From: Seiridium cupressi
Taxonomy: Eukaryota; Ascomycota; Sordariomycetes; Amphisphaeriales; Sporocadaceae
Assembly: GCA_036674765.1 (NCBI GenBank)
Contig: JARVKI010000203.1
Location: forward strand, 1-19,230
Length of the DNA: 19,230 bases
Reading direction: 5' to 3'
The translations under genes and the position numbers were made by a program. Below are positions 10,772 through 19,230 of this stretch, one piece after another. Below the pieces are notes generated by a model. The model was given only the letters and a program-made list of their open reading frames with translations, was not told the DNA's origin and searched no databases. Within the stretch, counting starts at the first letter, position 1; each line of letters begins with the position of its first letter.

Positions 10772-11696
10772 TGGAACAAGATTGCATCAGCCAGGAATAG
10801 CTGCAGTCACGAGACTTGCAAAAACGTGTTTATTGCTCCGTGTAAGAGTGCCTAACCACGGCGTGTTCCCAATTGTTTACAAACGAATACTATGGTTGTA
10901 TCTAGCAACACCTCCTTCACTGCGAATATGTGCAACGCCAGACGGTAAATGATAAGACCCAGTGTACATGACGAGCCACACGACTGCATACCTGTAGCTG
11001 TGGAGTTTCTCTGCAATAATGGACATCCTTCTCAGTGCTCCGCCTCGACGTCCTGGGCTGTACAGCGCCGTCGACACGGATGATCTCCCAAGACCCTTAT
11101 CAGCAACGTTCATTTGTTAAATGGTACGTATAACGAATGCACACAAAATGGAATCAAAGCTCCAGTGTAGGGTGGTATTGTTTGAAGCAGGTAGAAAAGA
11201 GAAATCTACAGAACGTGTCCAACCTGTTTATGTAGGGATTTCCCGCAAGGGCCTCCTGTAGCGGGGTTGGTCCTCGAAACCGACGAAGCATAGCTCCCAC
11301 CCAATTCATCTTGCAGCTCCAGCCATTTCACGGACTGACGTTATTCCGTAACACTACGACGATAAGAACTGACTGGATTGAAATGACACAGTATTTATCT
11401 ACACTTTCAAACTGCTCTATTAACAGGGCTGATCCCGCAGCTTGGACTATAAATGATAAGACGCAAAGCATTGTTCCATTGAGATTGAGCTTTCTTTAGC
11501 GCTAACCACTTTTCTCTTAGGCACAAATCTCAACTAGTTATCGGTAGCAAGCTTATTATCTTGTTTAAAAGTCGCAGGTTCCTACCTAGTGAGAGCCGGC
11601 CATGGATCTATAACATCGGTTAGAGCGATGCGAGATATCACGTAGAGCGGATGCGCGAGACTTCAATCCCATTGAGCGTTGAACTTTTCCAGAGGC
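10772..11696. other. Intergenic region, no supported gene
   Basis: There are about 925 bp between the convergent ends of the regulator fragment (+) and the secreted-protein gene (-). Small open frames (for example 10877-11113 minus and 11311-11499 plus) show no splice extension, no family motif and no conserved-looking block. I see no tRNA, repeat or transposon relic. Confidence 0.5.
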
Positions 11697-12883
11697 TCAG
11701 GGATCGAGGCCGGCAGTTGTAAGAATGCTGGTCCAGTTGGGTGAGATGCGACCATCCTGGAAGAAATCGGGGAACATCTCTTGATAGTGTTCCCAAAGAG
11801 CTGGGTACTGCAGTGGGTCGGAGGCACCTCCTTTATCCATGTTGCCGGTGATCAACGTCTGGCCTTGTGTACCGCTTGGATAACCAAAGATGGAAGAGAT
11901 GGTTCCGTTAATTGAGCTTCCGATATGTTAGTGTTTGAAATTGTCCAAAGTCTGACGGCAGGTCGGAACGATGTGCTTACGCTGCATAGTATCCGCGTGC
12001 TGGAACATTGGTCTTGCAGCTGCGAACGTCCTCGAGGTCGCCCACACCAATCAGAGTCGAGACCAGGTGGGAACCACTCTTGATCTTGTCCTCAACTTGT
12101 CGGAATAGGACGCGAGTATCGTTGTAGAGACCGCTCGTAACGCTGACTTTGGTGATGTTTGCGGCAGGCTAGACGTCGGCGATGTGGTTAGACTAAATGC
12201 CTGCTCCGATTCTGATGGCAGTACGTACCTGGATCATCTCTACGCTGATGTCACTGCCGTTCTTTTCGTAGTAATAAGTGATTGGACCATCACTATGATT
12301 TTGTATCAGCTTAAAGTTGATGTGTAGCATAAGCCATTGAGGAGCGTACTAGTAATAGTTGGGAACGGTGGCGTTAACTCCAGACATCGGGTTGTAATAT
12401 GAAGAAGCATCTTCTCCGGACTATGATATGCAGGTAAGTGAGATTTCTGGAAATCAATTCAATGGTTTCTCTGTCCATTTACCTGGAAATCTGCAAGGAT
12501 GATGATCTCAGACCAATCGGCACGGAAGCGAGTGGGCGAAAGCTGCTGGGTTCTCCACGCCTGTATAGTTTGCGACTTGATACCGGGTGCCCAAGGCAAG
12601 CCGTCTGGAACAGGCATTGATAGACCCATATACCTGTACTCCGTCTTAGCACTGATGTCTTTTTGCGTGAACGTGATAAATGGTATTACCACCAGGCGAG
12701 CGTGTCGTTTTTCGCCGATAGGAAAACCTTCTTGAAAGCTGTGAAGGTGTCGACATCCTCGGGCAGAGGCGTAAGAGCCGAGTAGAAGCTCGAATCATCC
12801 CAATACGGCCATTCCACCGCGAGAACAGGAGTGGATGCTACTAAGGCAACCAGGGCCGTTATTGACTTGAGGATACCAACCAT
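11697..12883 (-). pseudogene. Unrecognised secreted protein, probably inactivated by one nonsense codon
   Basis: I do not recognise the family. Exons on the minus strand: 12883-12690, 12651-12483, 12420-12229, 12168-11981, 11916-11697. Introns of 60-64 nt have GT-AG ends and phases agree, giving 963 nt (about 320 aa). The N-terminus (MVGILKSITALVALVASTPVLA) is a clear signal peptide, cut near residue 22, followed by a Trp/Tyr-rich mature start (VEWPYWDDSSFYS). Several Asn-x-Ser/Thr sites occur (for example NATV, NITK, NDTR, NGTI, NWTS), and Cys are few, so this is not a small Cys-rich effector. Two oddities: a TAG at 12351-12349 in the exon 12420-12229, where CAG or TGG would restore the frame; and the first 'intron' (12689-12652) is only 38 nt without a clear branch site, so it may instead be a frameshift. 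It shares a 663-bp upstream region with the divergent esterase. Confidence 0.6.
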
Positions 12884-13546
12884 TTTCGACGATATTCTAC
12901 GTCTTTGGCCTCATTAGATGGAGATATTTTTGGACTTTTTGCTGCTACCTCTCGCGCCAGCTGAGTGGCTACTTATCAACAACGACATTTAATACCGCGA
13001 CCTCCCATGGCTCCGTCATTCAGCTGAGAACATACTACTGCAAACCCACCCACGATAACAGAATATTAGATTCGAGTGCCGAAGTGGAGTTGCTACACTC
13101 AATTGTTGTTGACGTATTACCGGAAGACCAGAGGGGCCACCGCCGTCGGAAGCGCGGCTCAGTTGATCCGCTTTCGACCCGGGATTCCGCCAATATCGTC
13201 ACTGCCGATCTGAATGCCTGTAAACAACGTACCTAGCGTTATCTTTCTCTTTATCATCATTTCTAATTGCAAATCGCAAAACATCCCTACGTATCGATGC
13301 AGAGCTTGATTTGAGATTGGACTAACGACGGACCACCGTGGTAGCTAATGGCCCTAGCCGTGCGTGTCAATGCCTCGCAGCGCTTCCGTAGGATCGGTTT
13401 ATTCCGCATGCCGCCTTTTTCATAACGTACGCGTTAATACTAAGATCGCATATCTTTTTACGAAGCTCCGTATGGCTCTCAAATAATGTCATGGTCAGCA
13501 GTTCTGTTGTCAAACACCTCGTTAGTTTCGTCGATTAAACGCGTCC
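12884..13546. promoter_or_regulatory. Shared upstream region of the divergent secreted-protein and esterase genes
   Basis: The two start codons (12883, minus; 13547, plus) are 663 bp apart and face away from each other, and no gene fits between them, so this stretch must hold both promoters. No clear TATA box is evident. The best structured site is the inverted CGG pair listed separately. Confidence 0.5.
13154..13171. promoter_or_regulatory. Candidate Zn2Cys6 binding site, GCGG-N10-CCGC
   Basis: The palindrome is GCGG, ten bases, CCGC. Inverted CGG triplets with a spacer near 10-11 bp are the typical target of Zn2Cys6 binuclear cluster dimers (Gal4 uses N11). It sits about midway in the divergent promoter. 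A single instance can occur by chance, so this is only a candidate. Confidence 0.25.
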
Positions 13547-15353
13547 ATGTTCGCGCCTTTAACGATGATTGCATACATTCTTATCGAATCCTATCTCTTC
13601 CTGGGTCTGAGCGTTCTAGGAGCAGCATACAATGTTTCCAGCACTTCGGAACACTGCAGTGATCTCTTTGACTTCACTGGGGATGCGGGCCTCGAAGCAC
13701 CGACCAAGGTCTCAAATGCGACATACGTCCCGGCTAACACGACATCTGGCATCCCAGCGTACTGTTCGATCCTAGCTCATGTTGAGACCAGCGGCGGAGA
13801 CACGAGGTACCTAGCCTACCTCCCGGCGGACGGCAGCGACTGGGTCGGCACCTTTGTTGCTCATGGATGTGGTGGCTCTTGTGGCAGCCTTGGTCTCGAC
13901 TACGCTTATGGCTATGGATCTTTCGGGAACGGATACGGGCGAGATGCTGTCGCCATGGGCTTCATGATCATCCAGAATGATTTGGGACACGACTCAACTC
14001 TTACTGTGAGCATCAGTAACTGAATTTTTGAGGCGAACTTCTAATTATTGCGGCATCTAGAACGACACGTCGTCTTCCTGGAATGCATTCCGCAATAACA
14101 GAACGAACGAAAACAACTTTGCGTTCTTGTCAACGCATGTCACTACGGTCTCGGGCAAGGCGTTGGCCGAGTTCTATTACGGCGTATACCCGAAGCGCTC
14201 CATCTTCCGTGGTGGCAGTACCGGTGGTCGCCAGGGCCTTATCAGCGCAGCGCGGTACCCGCATGACTTTGACGGCATAATCACAGGCTACGGCGCTCTG
14301 AACGAGACGGGGATCGGTGCCATACAGTATCCTTACCTCGCCCAGGTCAGTCAGTATGGTAATGGCACGCAGATCTTGTCCTCGGCCGATCTGTACTCAC
14401 TCAACGCTGGTGCGTTGGCCGTCTGTGATGAGAACGACGGGCTGGTCGATGGCGTCATTGACAACTCGTATGCATGCGATTTCGACCCTGTCACAATCCT
14501 TTGCGCCAACAAGACACTCACGACGACCCATGGGTGCCTGGATAGCATGAGCAAGGTGGCGGCTGCCAGGAAAATGTACGGGTGGCCGAGTAACTCGTAC
14601 TCCAATCAGCTGGTGTACGCGCGTTACCCACCTGGATCAGAGCTCAGTTGGGCCCTCTTCACCACTGCTGCCGGAGCCAATTTCGCCAGCAGCTTCACAA
14701 TTAATGCTGCTTTCCAGCAGGATCTCGTCAACTGGACTCTGGATCAGTACGATTGGGATGTTTACCCGTACGCGACAGCCTATATGGAGGACATTTACTC
14801 GACCGACTTCACCAACCTAGGCGTCTTCCGCGCCAAGGGCGGCAAGATCCTCCATTACCAGGGCTGGGCCGACGGGAGTGTGGCCGCGGGATGGAACGTG
14901 GAGGTCTATCAGAAAACCATCGACACCATTGGCTACAACACAACCACCGACTTCCACCGGCTGTTCATGCTCCCCGGCGCGGCGCACATTGACATCAACC
15001 AGAACGTCGACGGCATTGTCGGCTGGCGCGCCGACTACTACGGGATGCTCAACGCCTGGCTCGATACGGGTGTCGCCCCGGAGACACTGGTCGTCGAACA
15101 CTGGAACTACACGACGGGCGCAGTCATTGATACCCGGTAAGAAATTGACCCCCAAAATCAGTTGCTGCCTCACCGGGATCGGGCACATGGAGATTCGGAT
15201 TTTGCTGACTTCTCTCCTAGTCCATATTTCCCGTATCCGCTGACCCCCAAGTTTGTTGGGACCGATCATAATAACCTAAATAATGTCTCCAGCTGGGAGG
15301 GCGTTATACCGGCAAAGTCGGAAAGAGGAGTTGATTATCCATGGAAGAACTAA
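13547..15353 (+). CDS. Secreted tannase/feruloyl-esterase family hydrolase lacking the CS-D-HC cysteines
   Basis: Exons 13547-14005, 14061-15136 and 15221-15353 (introns of 55 and 84 nt) give 555 aa without a stop, the usual length for fungal members of the tannase/feruloyl esterase family (PF07519). These enzymes are extracellular serine hydrolases that cut esters of phenolic acids. The N-terminus is a signal peptide (hydrophobic to about residue 27) and many N-glycosylation sequons follow. The catalytic triad is visible: Ser206 in GGSTGGRQG (14217), Asp424 in GWADGS (14871) and His462 in GAAHID (14985). A Ca-site-like loop CDENDGLVDGVID starts at Cys275. Known fungal members carry Cys just before the Ser and just after the His, forming a disulfide (the CS-D-HC motif); here these are Gly205 and Ile463. 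The C-terminus (SSWEGVIP ... YPWKN) comes from the small last exon. The start at 13547 gives the longer signal peptide; the Met at 13565 is an alternative. The substrate (gallate, ferulate or another ester) is not decided. Confidence 0.9.
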
Positions 15354-15880
15354 GACAGGGTCGGCTTATAGTTTCATGAGTGTGCCTTAAGCTGCTCGAT
15401 CTAGTACATCCTCACGGTGAACTAATTATGCTATTTTCCTGGTAGCATTGTCCTAGGAGAACTATTTCAGAGAATATACATGTCAAGAAACCCGCTCGGC
15501 GCTCTGGCGTGGGAGGTGTTAAGCTATGCGCCCGGGTCTTGTAGGCAAGGAAGCCCGTATCCAGTGAATGGATCGCAACGTATAAATATTAATTGTCCCG
15601 AACCACAAGATTCGAGACATTTCCGACGTAATGTTCGAGAGTCATCCGAGACAACTTTCTGGCTGTTCTGGGGGAGAGCTGATCTGGTTGTTAACGTGAT
15701 TTATCCCGTCGCTTTAGAGCAGATTCTGAGGGAGTCAAAACGGTATTTCTACAAATGACGGAGATAAGTCGCGATGGTTTCAACGTGCTAGGATAGCAAG
15801 CCTAGGATCTTCTCAATTGAGATATTCATTCCCTGCGCCTTAAGTTTCCATACCCGCAAATTAACGAAAACCGAGCGATT
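15354..15880. other. Right edge of gene island, no supported gene
   Basis: There are about 525 bp of normal-composition DNA after the esterase stop. A 92-codon open frame (15480-15758, +) has no recognisable motif, no signal peptide and no support, so I do not call it. Composition shifts to AT-rich at about 15880. Confidence 0.45.
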
Positions 15881-16072
15881 TACTCTTTATAAACATTAAA
15901 TTAACCCTTTTTATCTCTTTAATATTATAATTATATTCCTTTTTTTATTTTTTATAATATAAAGTAAAATGTTAAAAAACCCGTATTAAATTATTATAAT
16001 AATTAATATAAAACGTTTTAATTATTATTAAATTATAAATTATATTATAATAATATATAATTAAAAATTTAA
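15881..16072. other. AT-rich, RIP-like spacer
   Basis: This is an AT-rich transition between the island and the terminal-repeat element. No coding relic or repeat could be assigned. Confidence 0.5.
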
Positions 16073-16262
16073 CTTACTTAATAAAATATAATTTAAAGTT
16101 AAGTTATAACGAAAGGTAATAATAAGAATTACTACTTTTAAACTAATGCGAAATTATTTTAACTTTTACGGCGTAATTATTATTACGTAATAAACGGTAA
16201 TTCTTACCGCGTTAAAAATATTTAAATAAGCAAAAACTTATTTTTTTTTTTTACCAGTTAAT
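16073..16262 (+). repeat. Left 190-bp terminal direct repeat
   Basis: It pairs base for base with 18909-19098. Every difference I found is a C/T or G/A transition, and the left copy carries the T or A form in nearly all of them, so it is the more heavily mutated copy. Both copies end in ttaccagttaat. Confidence 0.85.
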
Positions 16263-16301
16263 TAAATCTTTTATTAACGTTATTATTACCGCCCCTTTTT
16301 A

Positions 16302-16328
16302 TTACCGTTACCGTTACCGTTACCGTTA
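16302..16328 (+). repeat. TTACCG hexamer array (4 units plus partial)
   Basis: There are four perfect TTACCG units followed by TTA, inside the element just after the left terminal repeat. It is not a permutation or reverse complement of TTAGGG, so it is not an interstitial telomere. Confidence 0.8.
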
Positions 16329-16394
16329 TTAATTTATTAGTAATTAATCTTTAAATTCCTTTATAATTTTTACCTTATTATTATAAAAATTATT

Positions 16395-16600
16395 ATAAAA
16401 ATCACCTTTATTATACGTTAATAAACGTAATTTAATTACGTTATTATAACGATTATCTTACGATAAAAATCACTTTTATTACACGTTAATAAACGCAATT
16501 TAATTACGTTATTACAGCGATTATCCTACGATAAAAATCACTTTTACCCCGCGTTTATAATTACTTTTATTACACGTTAATAAACGTAATTTAATTATAA
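16395..16600 (+). repeat. 68-bp tandem repeat, about 3 units
   Basis: Units start with ataaaaatcac at 16395, 16463 and 16531. They share the core acgttaataaacg and ...tttaatta. The third unit contains about 24 extra bases (around 16546-16569). Differences between units are mostly transitions. Confidence 0.8.
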
Positions 16601-16671
16601 CGGCATTATAATAATTATTATTATTACGTAAAAATAAATAAACTTTAATTATTACGTTATATTAATTATTT

Positions 16672-16885
16672 TATTATTATAATAACTTTTAATTATATAT
16701 TATTATAATAATTAACTTTTTTATTATTATTATATTTAATTAAGTTTTTTTAATTACTTTTTTTTACCTTTTTATTATTATAATAATTTTTAATTATATA
16801 TTATTATAATAATTAATAATTAACTTTTATTATTATTATATTTATTTAAACTTTTTTAATTACCTTTTTTTACTTTTTTATTATT
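16672..16885 (+). repeat. Tandem repeat of about 102 bp, two units
   Basis: Blocks starting attattataataa at 16672 and 16774 each continue through an ATATATTATTATAATAATTA segment and poly-T tracts to a TTAATTAC segment. A shorter third block may follow to about 16930. Low complexity makes the edges uncertain. Confidence 0.55.
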
Positions 16886-17081
16886 ATTATTTAATTTAAC
16901 TTTTTTTATTACTTTTTTTATTATTATTTTAATTAATTTACTTTCGATTATTTTTTTTTATTATAATTATTATTATTTAAACTTAAATTACTTTAAATAC
17001 CCTTTTTTTATTATTATTTAAAGCTTTTAATTTTCCGCTTTATATTAACGGTAATAGTTTATAATATAACTTTTTATTATT

Positions 17082-17183
17082 CCGTTATTAAATATTAATA
17101 ATATCGAATTTATTATTATTATAATAATATTACCGTTATTAAATATTAATAATATCGAGTTTATTATTATTACGGTAATATTA
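17082..17183 (+). repeat. 51-bp tandem duplication
   Basis: The block starting ccgttattaaatattaat occurs at 17082 and again at 17133, with both copies containing aatatcga(a/g)tttattattatta. The one clear change (a/g) is a transition. Confidence 0.7.
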
Positions 17184-17689
17184 TTATTATTATATTTATT
17201 ATTAAATTTAAAAAACTTATAAATATAAATATTAATTACTTTTTATTATTTATTACTTATTATTTATTATTATTAATATATTTAATAAGTTATTAATTAA
17301 TAATTAATATAATTATTATAAAATAAATATATAATTTTAACTTTTAAAATATATTAAATTTATTTAATTTTAAAACTTTAATAAAAGTTAATATATAAAT
17401 AATTTATAAACGTAATTTAATATTTATTTACCCGGACCGTATTATTTAATTTATTATTATTAATTATTTTTTTATTATTATTAATAATTTAAACGATACC
17501 GCTGCCTTTTTTTTAAATTTAAATATAAATAAAATCTTTTAACTTCGCCGTTATTATATTAATAATTTTAATTTAAATCTTTTATATTATTATTATTAGT
17601 TTTTAAAACGTAATATTATTAAAATAAGTTATAAAAAGCTTTTAAAAGATATATTTATATTATTTTTTAATAATTATAATATATATTTT

Positions 17690-18640
17690 ATTATTATTAT
17701 TAAAATTACCCCGTCCGCGTTAACGGCCTAGTTTATAACTTTAAATAACTTTATTACCGGCGTTAATAACACTTTTTAACGCATTTTTAACGGTATTAAC
17801 AATACTTTTCGCAGTACTTTTAACGGTATTAATACCGGTATTAAATTATAATCCCGCTTTTAACCACTTATTAACGCTAATAATACTTATAAAAAACTTA
17901 TCGACTTTAATTTAAATAATAATATAAATAGCGATATTAACTTTATATATTAACTATTTACCGGATTAAATAATAATAAGTTATCCGGTAATAAACCTTT
18001 ATTTAATAATAATAATTATAATATTTCGTCCTTTTTTATTAAACGCCGTTTCGACCTTAATCGACGTAATATTAGCTTATTTATATCGTTTTTATTATAA
18101 AAAGTTAATACTCGCCGTAAAAAGAAATACCGCGGTTATAAAGACTACGATTATAATACGCTTTATATCCCGCCGACCGCCCCCGTTACGACTAACGGTA
18201 TTAACGCTCGTAATATACCGTCGATTAATAGCCGCTTAATTAAAAAGCGGTTATTACTATTAAAAAACGTATTTTATACCGCCGGATCCTTTATATTCGT
18301 CGGTTAAGCTCGATTATAACTAATATTCCTTTAAATTAATAATAACCTTTAAATTAATAATATTATTTTTAATAATAACCGGATTATAATAATCGGTATT
18401 ATTAACGCCCGCGGCCGTTTAAACCTCTATATTAATATTTATAATATAAATTAACTTTATACGTAATATATTAATAATAATAACTATCCGTTATTAATAC
18501 CTTTTAACTTTTATTATTATATTAATAATATAATATTTATTATTTTTATAAACGTTATTATTACTTATATTTTTTATAATTTAATTTATATTAATTTCTA
18601 TATAAAAATATCCCGGTTATTTAATATAATAACCGATTAA
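17690..18640 (+). pseudogene. RIP-eroded open reading frame inside the terminal-repeat element, family unknown
   Basis: One plus-strand frame (codons starting at positions equal to 2 modulo 3, for example 17852) stays readable for about 310 codons. It is broken only by scattered TAA/TAG codons, which is far fewer than the other frames of such AT-rich DNA show. The best part, about 18030-18300, reads without stops for tens of codons and includes basic and Tyr-rich strings (NTRRKKKYRGYKDYDYN, then LYIPPTAPVTTNGINARN). Asn is over-represented, as expected if Asp codons after T were mutated G to A. I recognise no domain. The relic could be the element's own gene or a captured gene. Limits are approximate. 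Confidence 0.45.
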
Positions 18641-18908
18641 CGCTTTTAATATTATTAACTCGTTATACTTTTTAATTAAAATAATATTATAAATAATAAC
18701 TTTTTTTTTAAAATTATTTATAAACGATAAAACGGTGGATAAAAAGGCAGCGGATAAAATAATAATAATAACGTTATTAATTATTATAATATAAATAATA
18801 ATAATTTATAAAAGTTTACCCCGTTTTGTAAAAACAAAGTTTAAATTTAAATATATATAATATTAAATAATATATTAAATAAAAAATAATACGTATTAAT
18901 ACTAATAT

Positions 18909-19098
18909 TTCACTTAATAAAATATAATTTAAAGTTAGGTTATAACGAAAGGTAGTAATAAGAATTATTACTTTTAAACTAGCGCGAAATTACTTTAACT
19001 CTTACGGCGTAATTACCACTACGTAGCAAACGGTAATTCCTACCGCGTTAAAAATACTTAAATAAGTAAAGACTTATTTTTCTTTTTTACCAGTTAAT
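18909..19098 (+). repeat. Right 190-bp terminal direct repeat
   Basis: This copy is less mutated than 16073-16262: it retains C and G at sites that are T and A on the left, including several CpA sites (for example gcaaacgg, ccactacg). Its last base is followed at once by GGGTTAGGG. Confidence 0.85.
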
Positions 19099-19107
19099 GG
19101 GTTAGGG

Positions 19108-19148
<41 letters not shown>

Positions 19149-19230
19149 GGTTAGGTTAGGGTTAGGGTTAGGGTTAGGGTTAGGGTTAGGGTTAGGGTTA
19201 GGGTTAGGGTTAGGGTTAGGGTTAGGGTTA
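19099..19230 (+). repeat. Telomere, (TTAGGG)n, to the end of the window
   Basis: About 132 bp of TTAGGG repeats in the G-rich 5'-to-3' orientation expected for a right-hand chromosome end. There are two variant units: TTTAGGG at 19126-19132 and TTAGG at 19151-19155. The orientation and terminal position indicate the physical end of the chromosome, not an interstitial array. Confidence 0.97.

Larger units (their letters stand above)
16073..19098. mobile_element. RIP-degraded element of about 3.0 kb with 190-bp terminal direct repeats, abutting the telomere
   Basis: Two copies of a 190-bp sequence in direct orientation (16073-16262 and 18909-19098) enclose about 2.65 kb of AT-rich DNA with tandem repeats and one eroded open frame. 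Terminal direct repeats of this size suggest a small LTR-type element or a telomere-associated repeat unit. I found no reverse transcriptase, integrase or Gag motif, no clear TG...CA ends (RIP would turn both into TA) and no target-site duplication. If it is LTR-type, it would be non-autonomous (TRIM/LARD-like). The right end is contiguous with the TTAGGG array. Confidence 0.55.

Noticed and set aside
10877..11113. 78-codon ORF on the minus strand
   Set aside because: No recognisable motif and no adjacent exon; length is within chance expectation.
11570..11600. Possible tRNA B-box-like sequence (aggttcctacc)
   Set aside because: No matching A box, no cloverleaf pairing and no acceptor stem nearby.
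14817..15269. 150-codon minus-strand ORF opposite the esterase
   Set aside because: Antisense shadow of the esterase exon that carries the catalytic Asp and His.
15480..15758. 92-codon ORF on the plus strand
   Set aside because: No domain, signal peptide or regulatory context; considered chance although it is the longest frame in that interval.
16302..16328. TTACCG array considered as a degenerate interstitial telomere
   Set aside because: TTACCG is neither a permutation nor the reverse complement of TTAGGG, and the G-to-A or C-to-T changes of RIP cannot turn one into the other.

Overview
The window is the end of a chromosome of a filamentous ascomycete (Pezizomycotina). Three things point there: a terminal TTAGGG array running off the right edge (19099-19230), short GT-AG introns of about 47-85 nt in every gene, and two very AT-rich blocks in which CpA and TpG dinucleotides are almost gone while CpG and TpA remain. 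That dinucleotide pattern is the signature of repeat-induced point mutation (RIP). I could not assign a species.

Layout. (1) 1-5017: AT-rich RIP block. It holds two head-to-tail copies of a Ty3/Gypsy-type LTR retrotransposon on the minus strand. Gag, including an eroded CCHC zinc knuckle, can still be read if TAA/TAG codons are taken as mutated Gln/Trp codons. (2) 5018-15880: a gene island of normal base composition with five loci: an intact NCS1 nucleobase-type permease (8 exons, +); the 5' end of an FMN-dependent monooxygenase (NtaA/SnaA/DszA family, +) joined directly to the 3' end of a Zn2Cys6-type transcription factor (+); an unrecognised secreted protein with one in-frame stop (-); and an intact secreted tannase/feruloyl-esterase family hydrolase (3 exons, +), divergent from the secreted protein. 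(3) 15881-19098: a second RIP block, mostly one element of about 3.0 kb bounded by 190-bp direct repeats. It has internal tandem repeats and an eroded open frame on the plus strand. (4) 19099-19230: telomere, starting at the last base of the element's right-hand repeat.

Together, the island resembles a small subtelomeric catabolic or nutrient-acquisition cluster (uptake carrier, flavin monooxygenase, regulator, secreted esterase) in partial decay. The two outer enzymes and carriers are open; the monooxygenase and regulator in the middle were destroyed by what looks like one deletion. Joint function of these genes is inference from adjacency only. All exon structures were built by hand from splice signals and family similarity, without RNA data.
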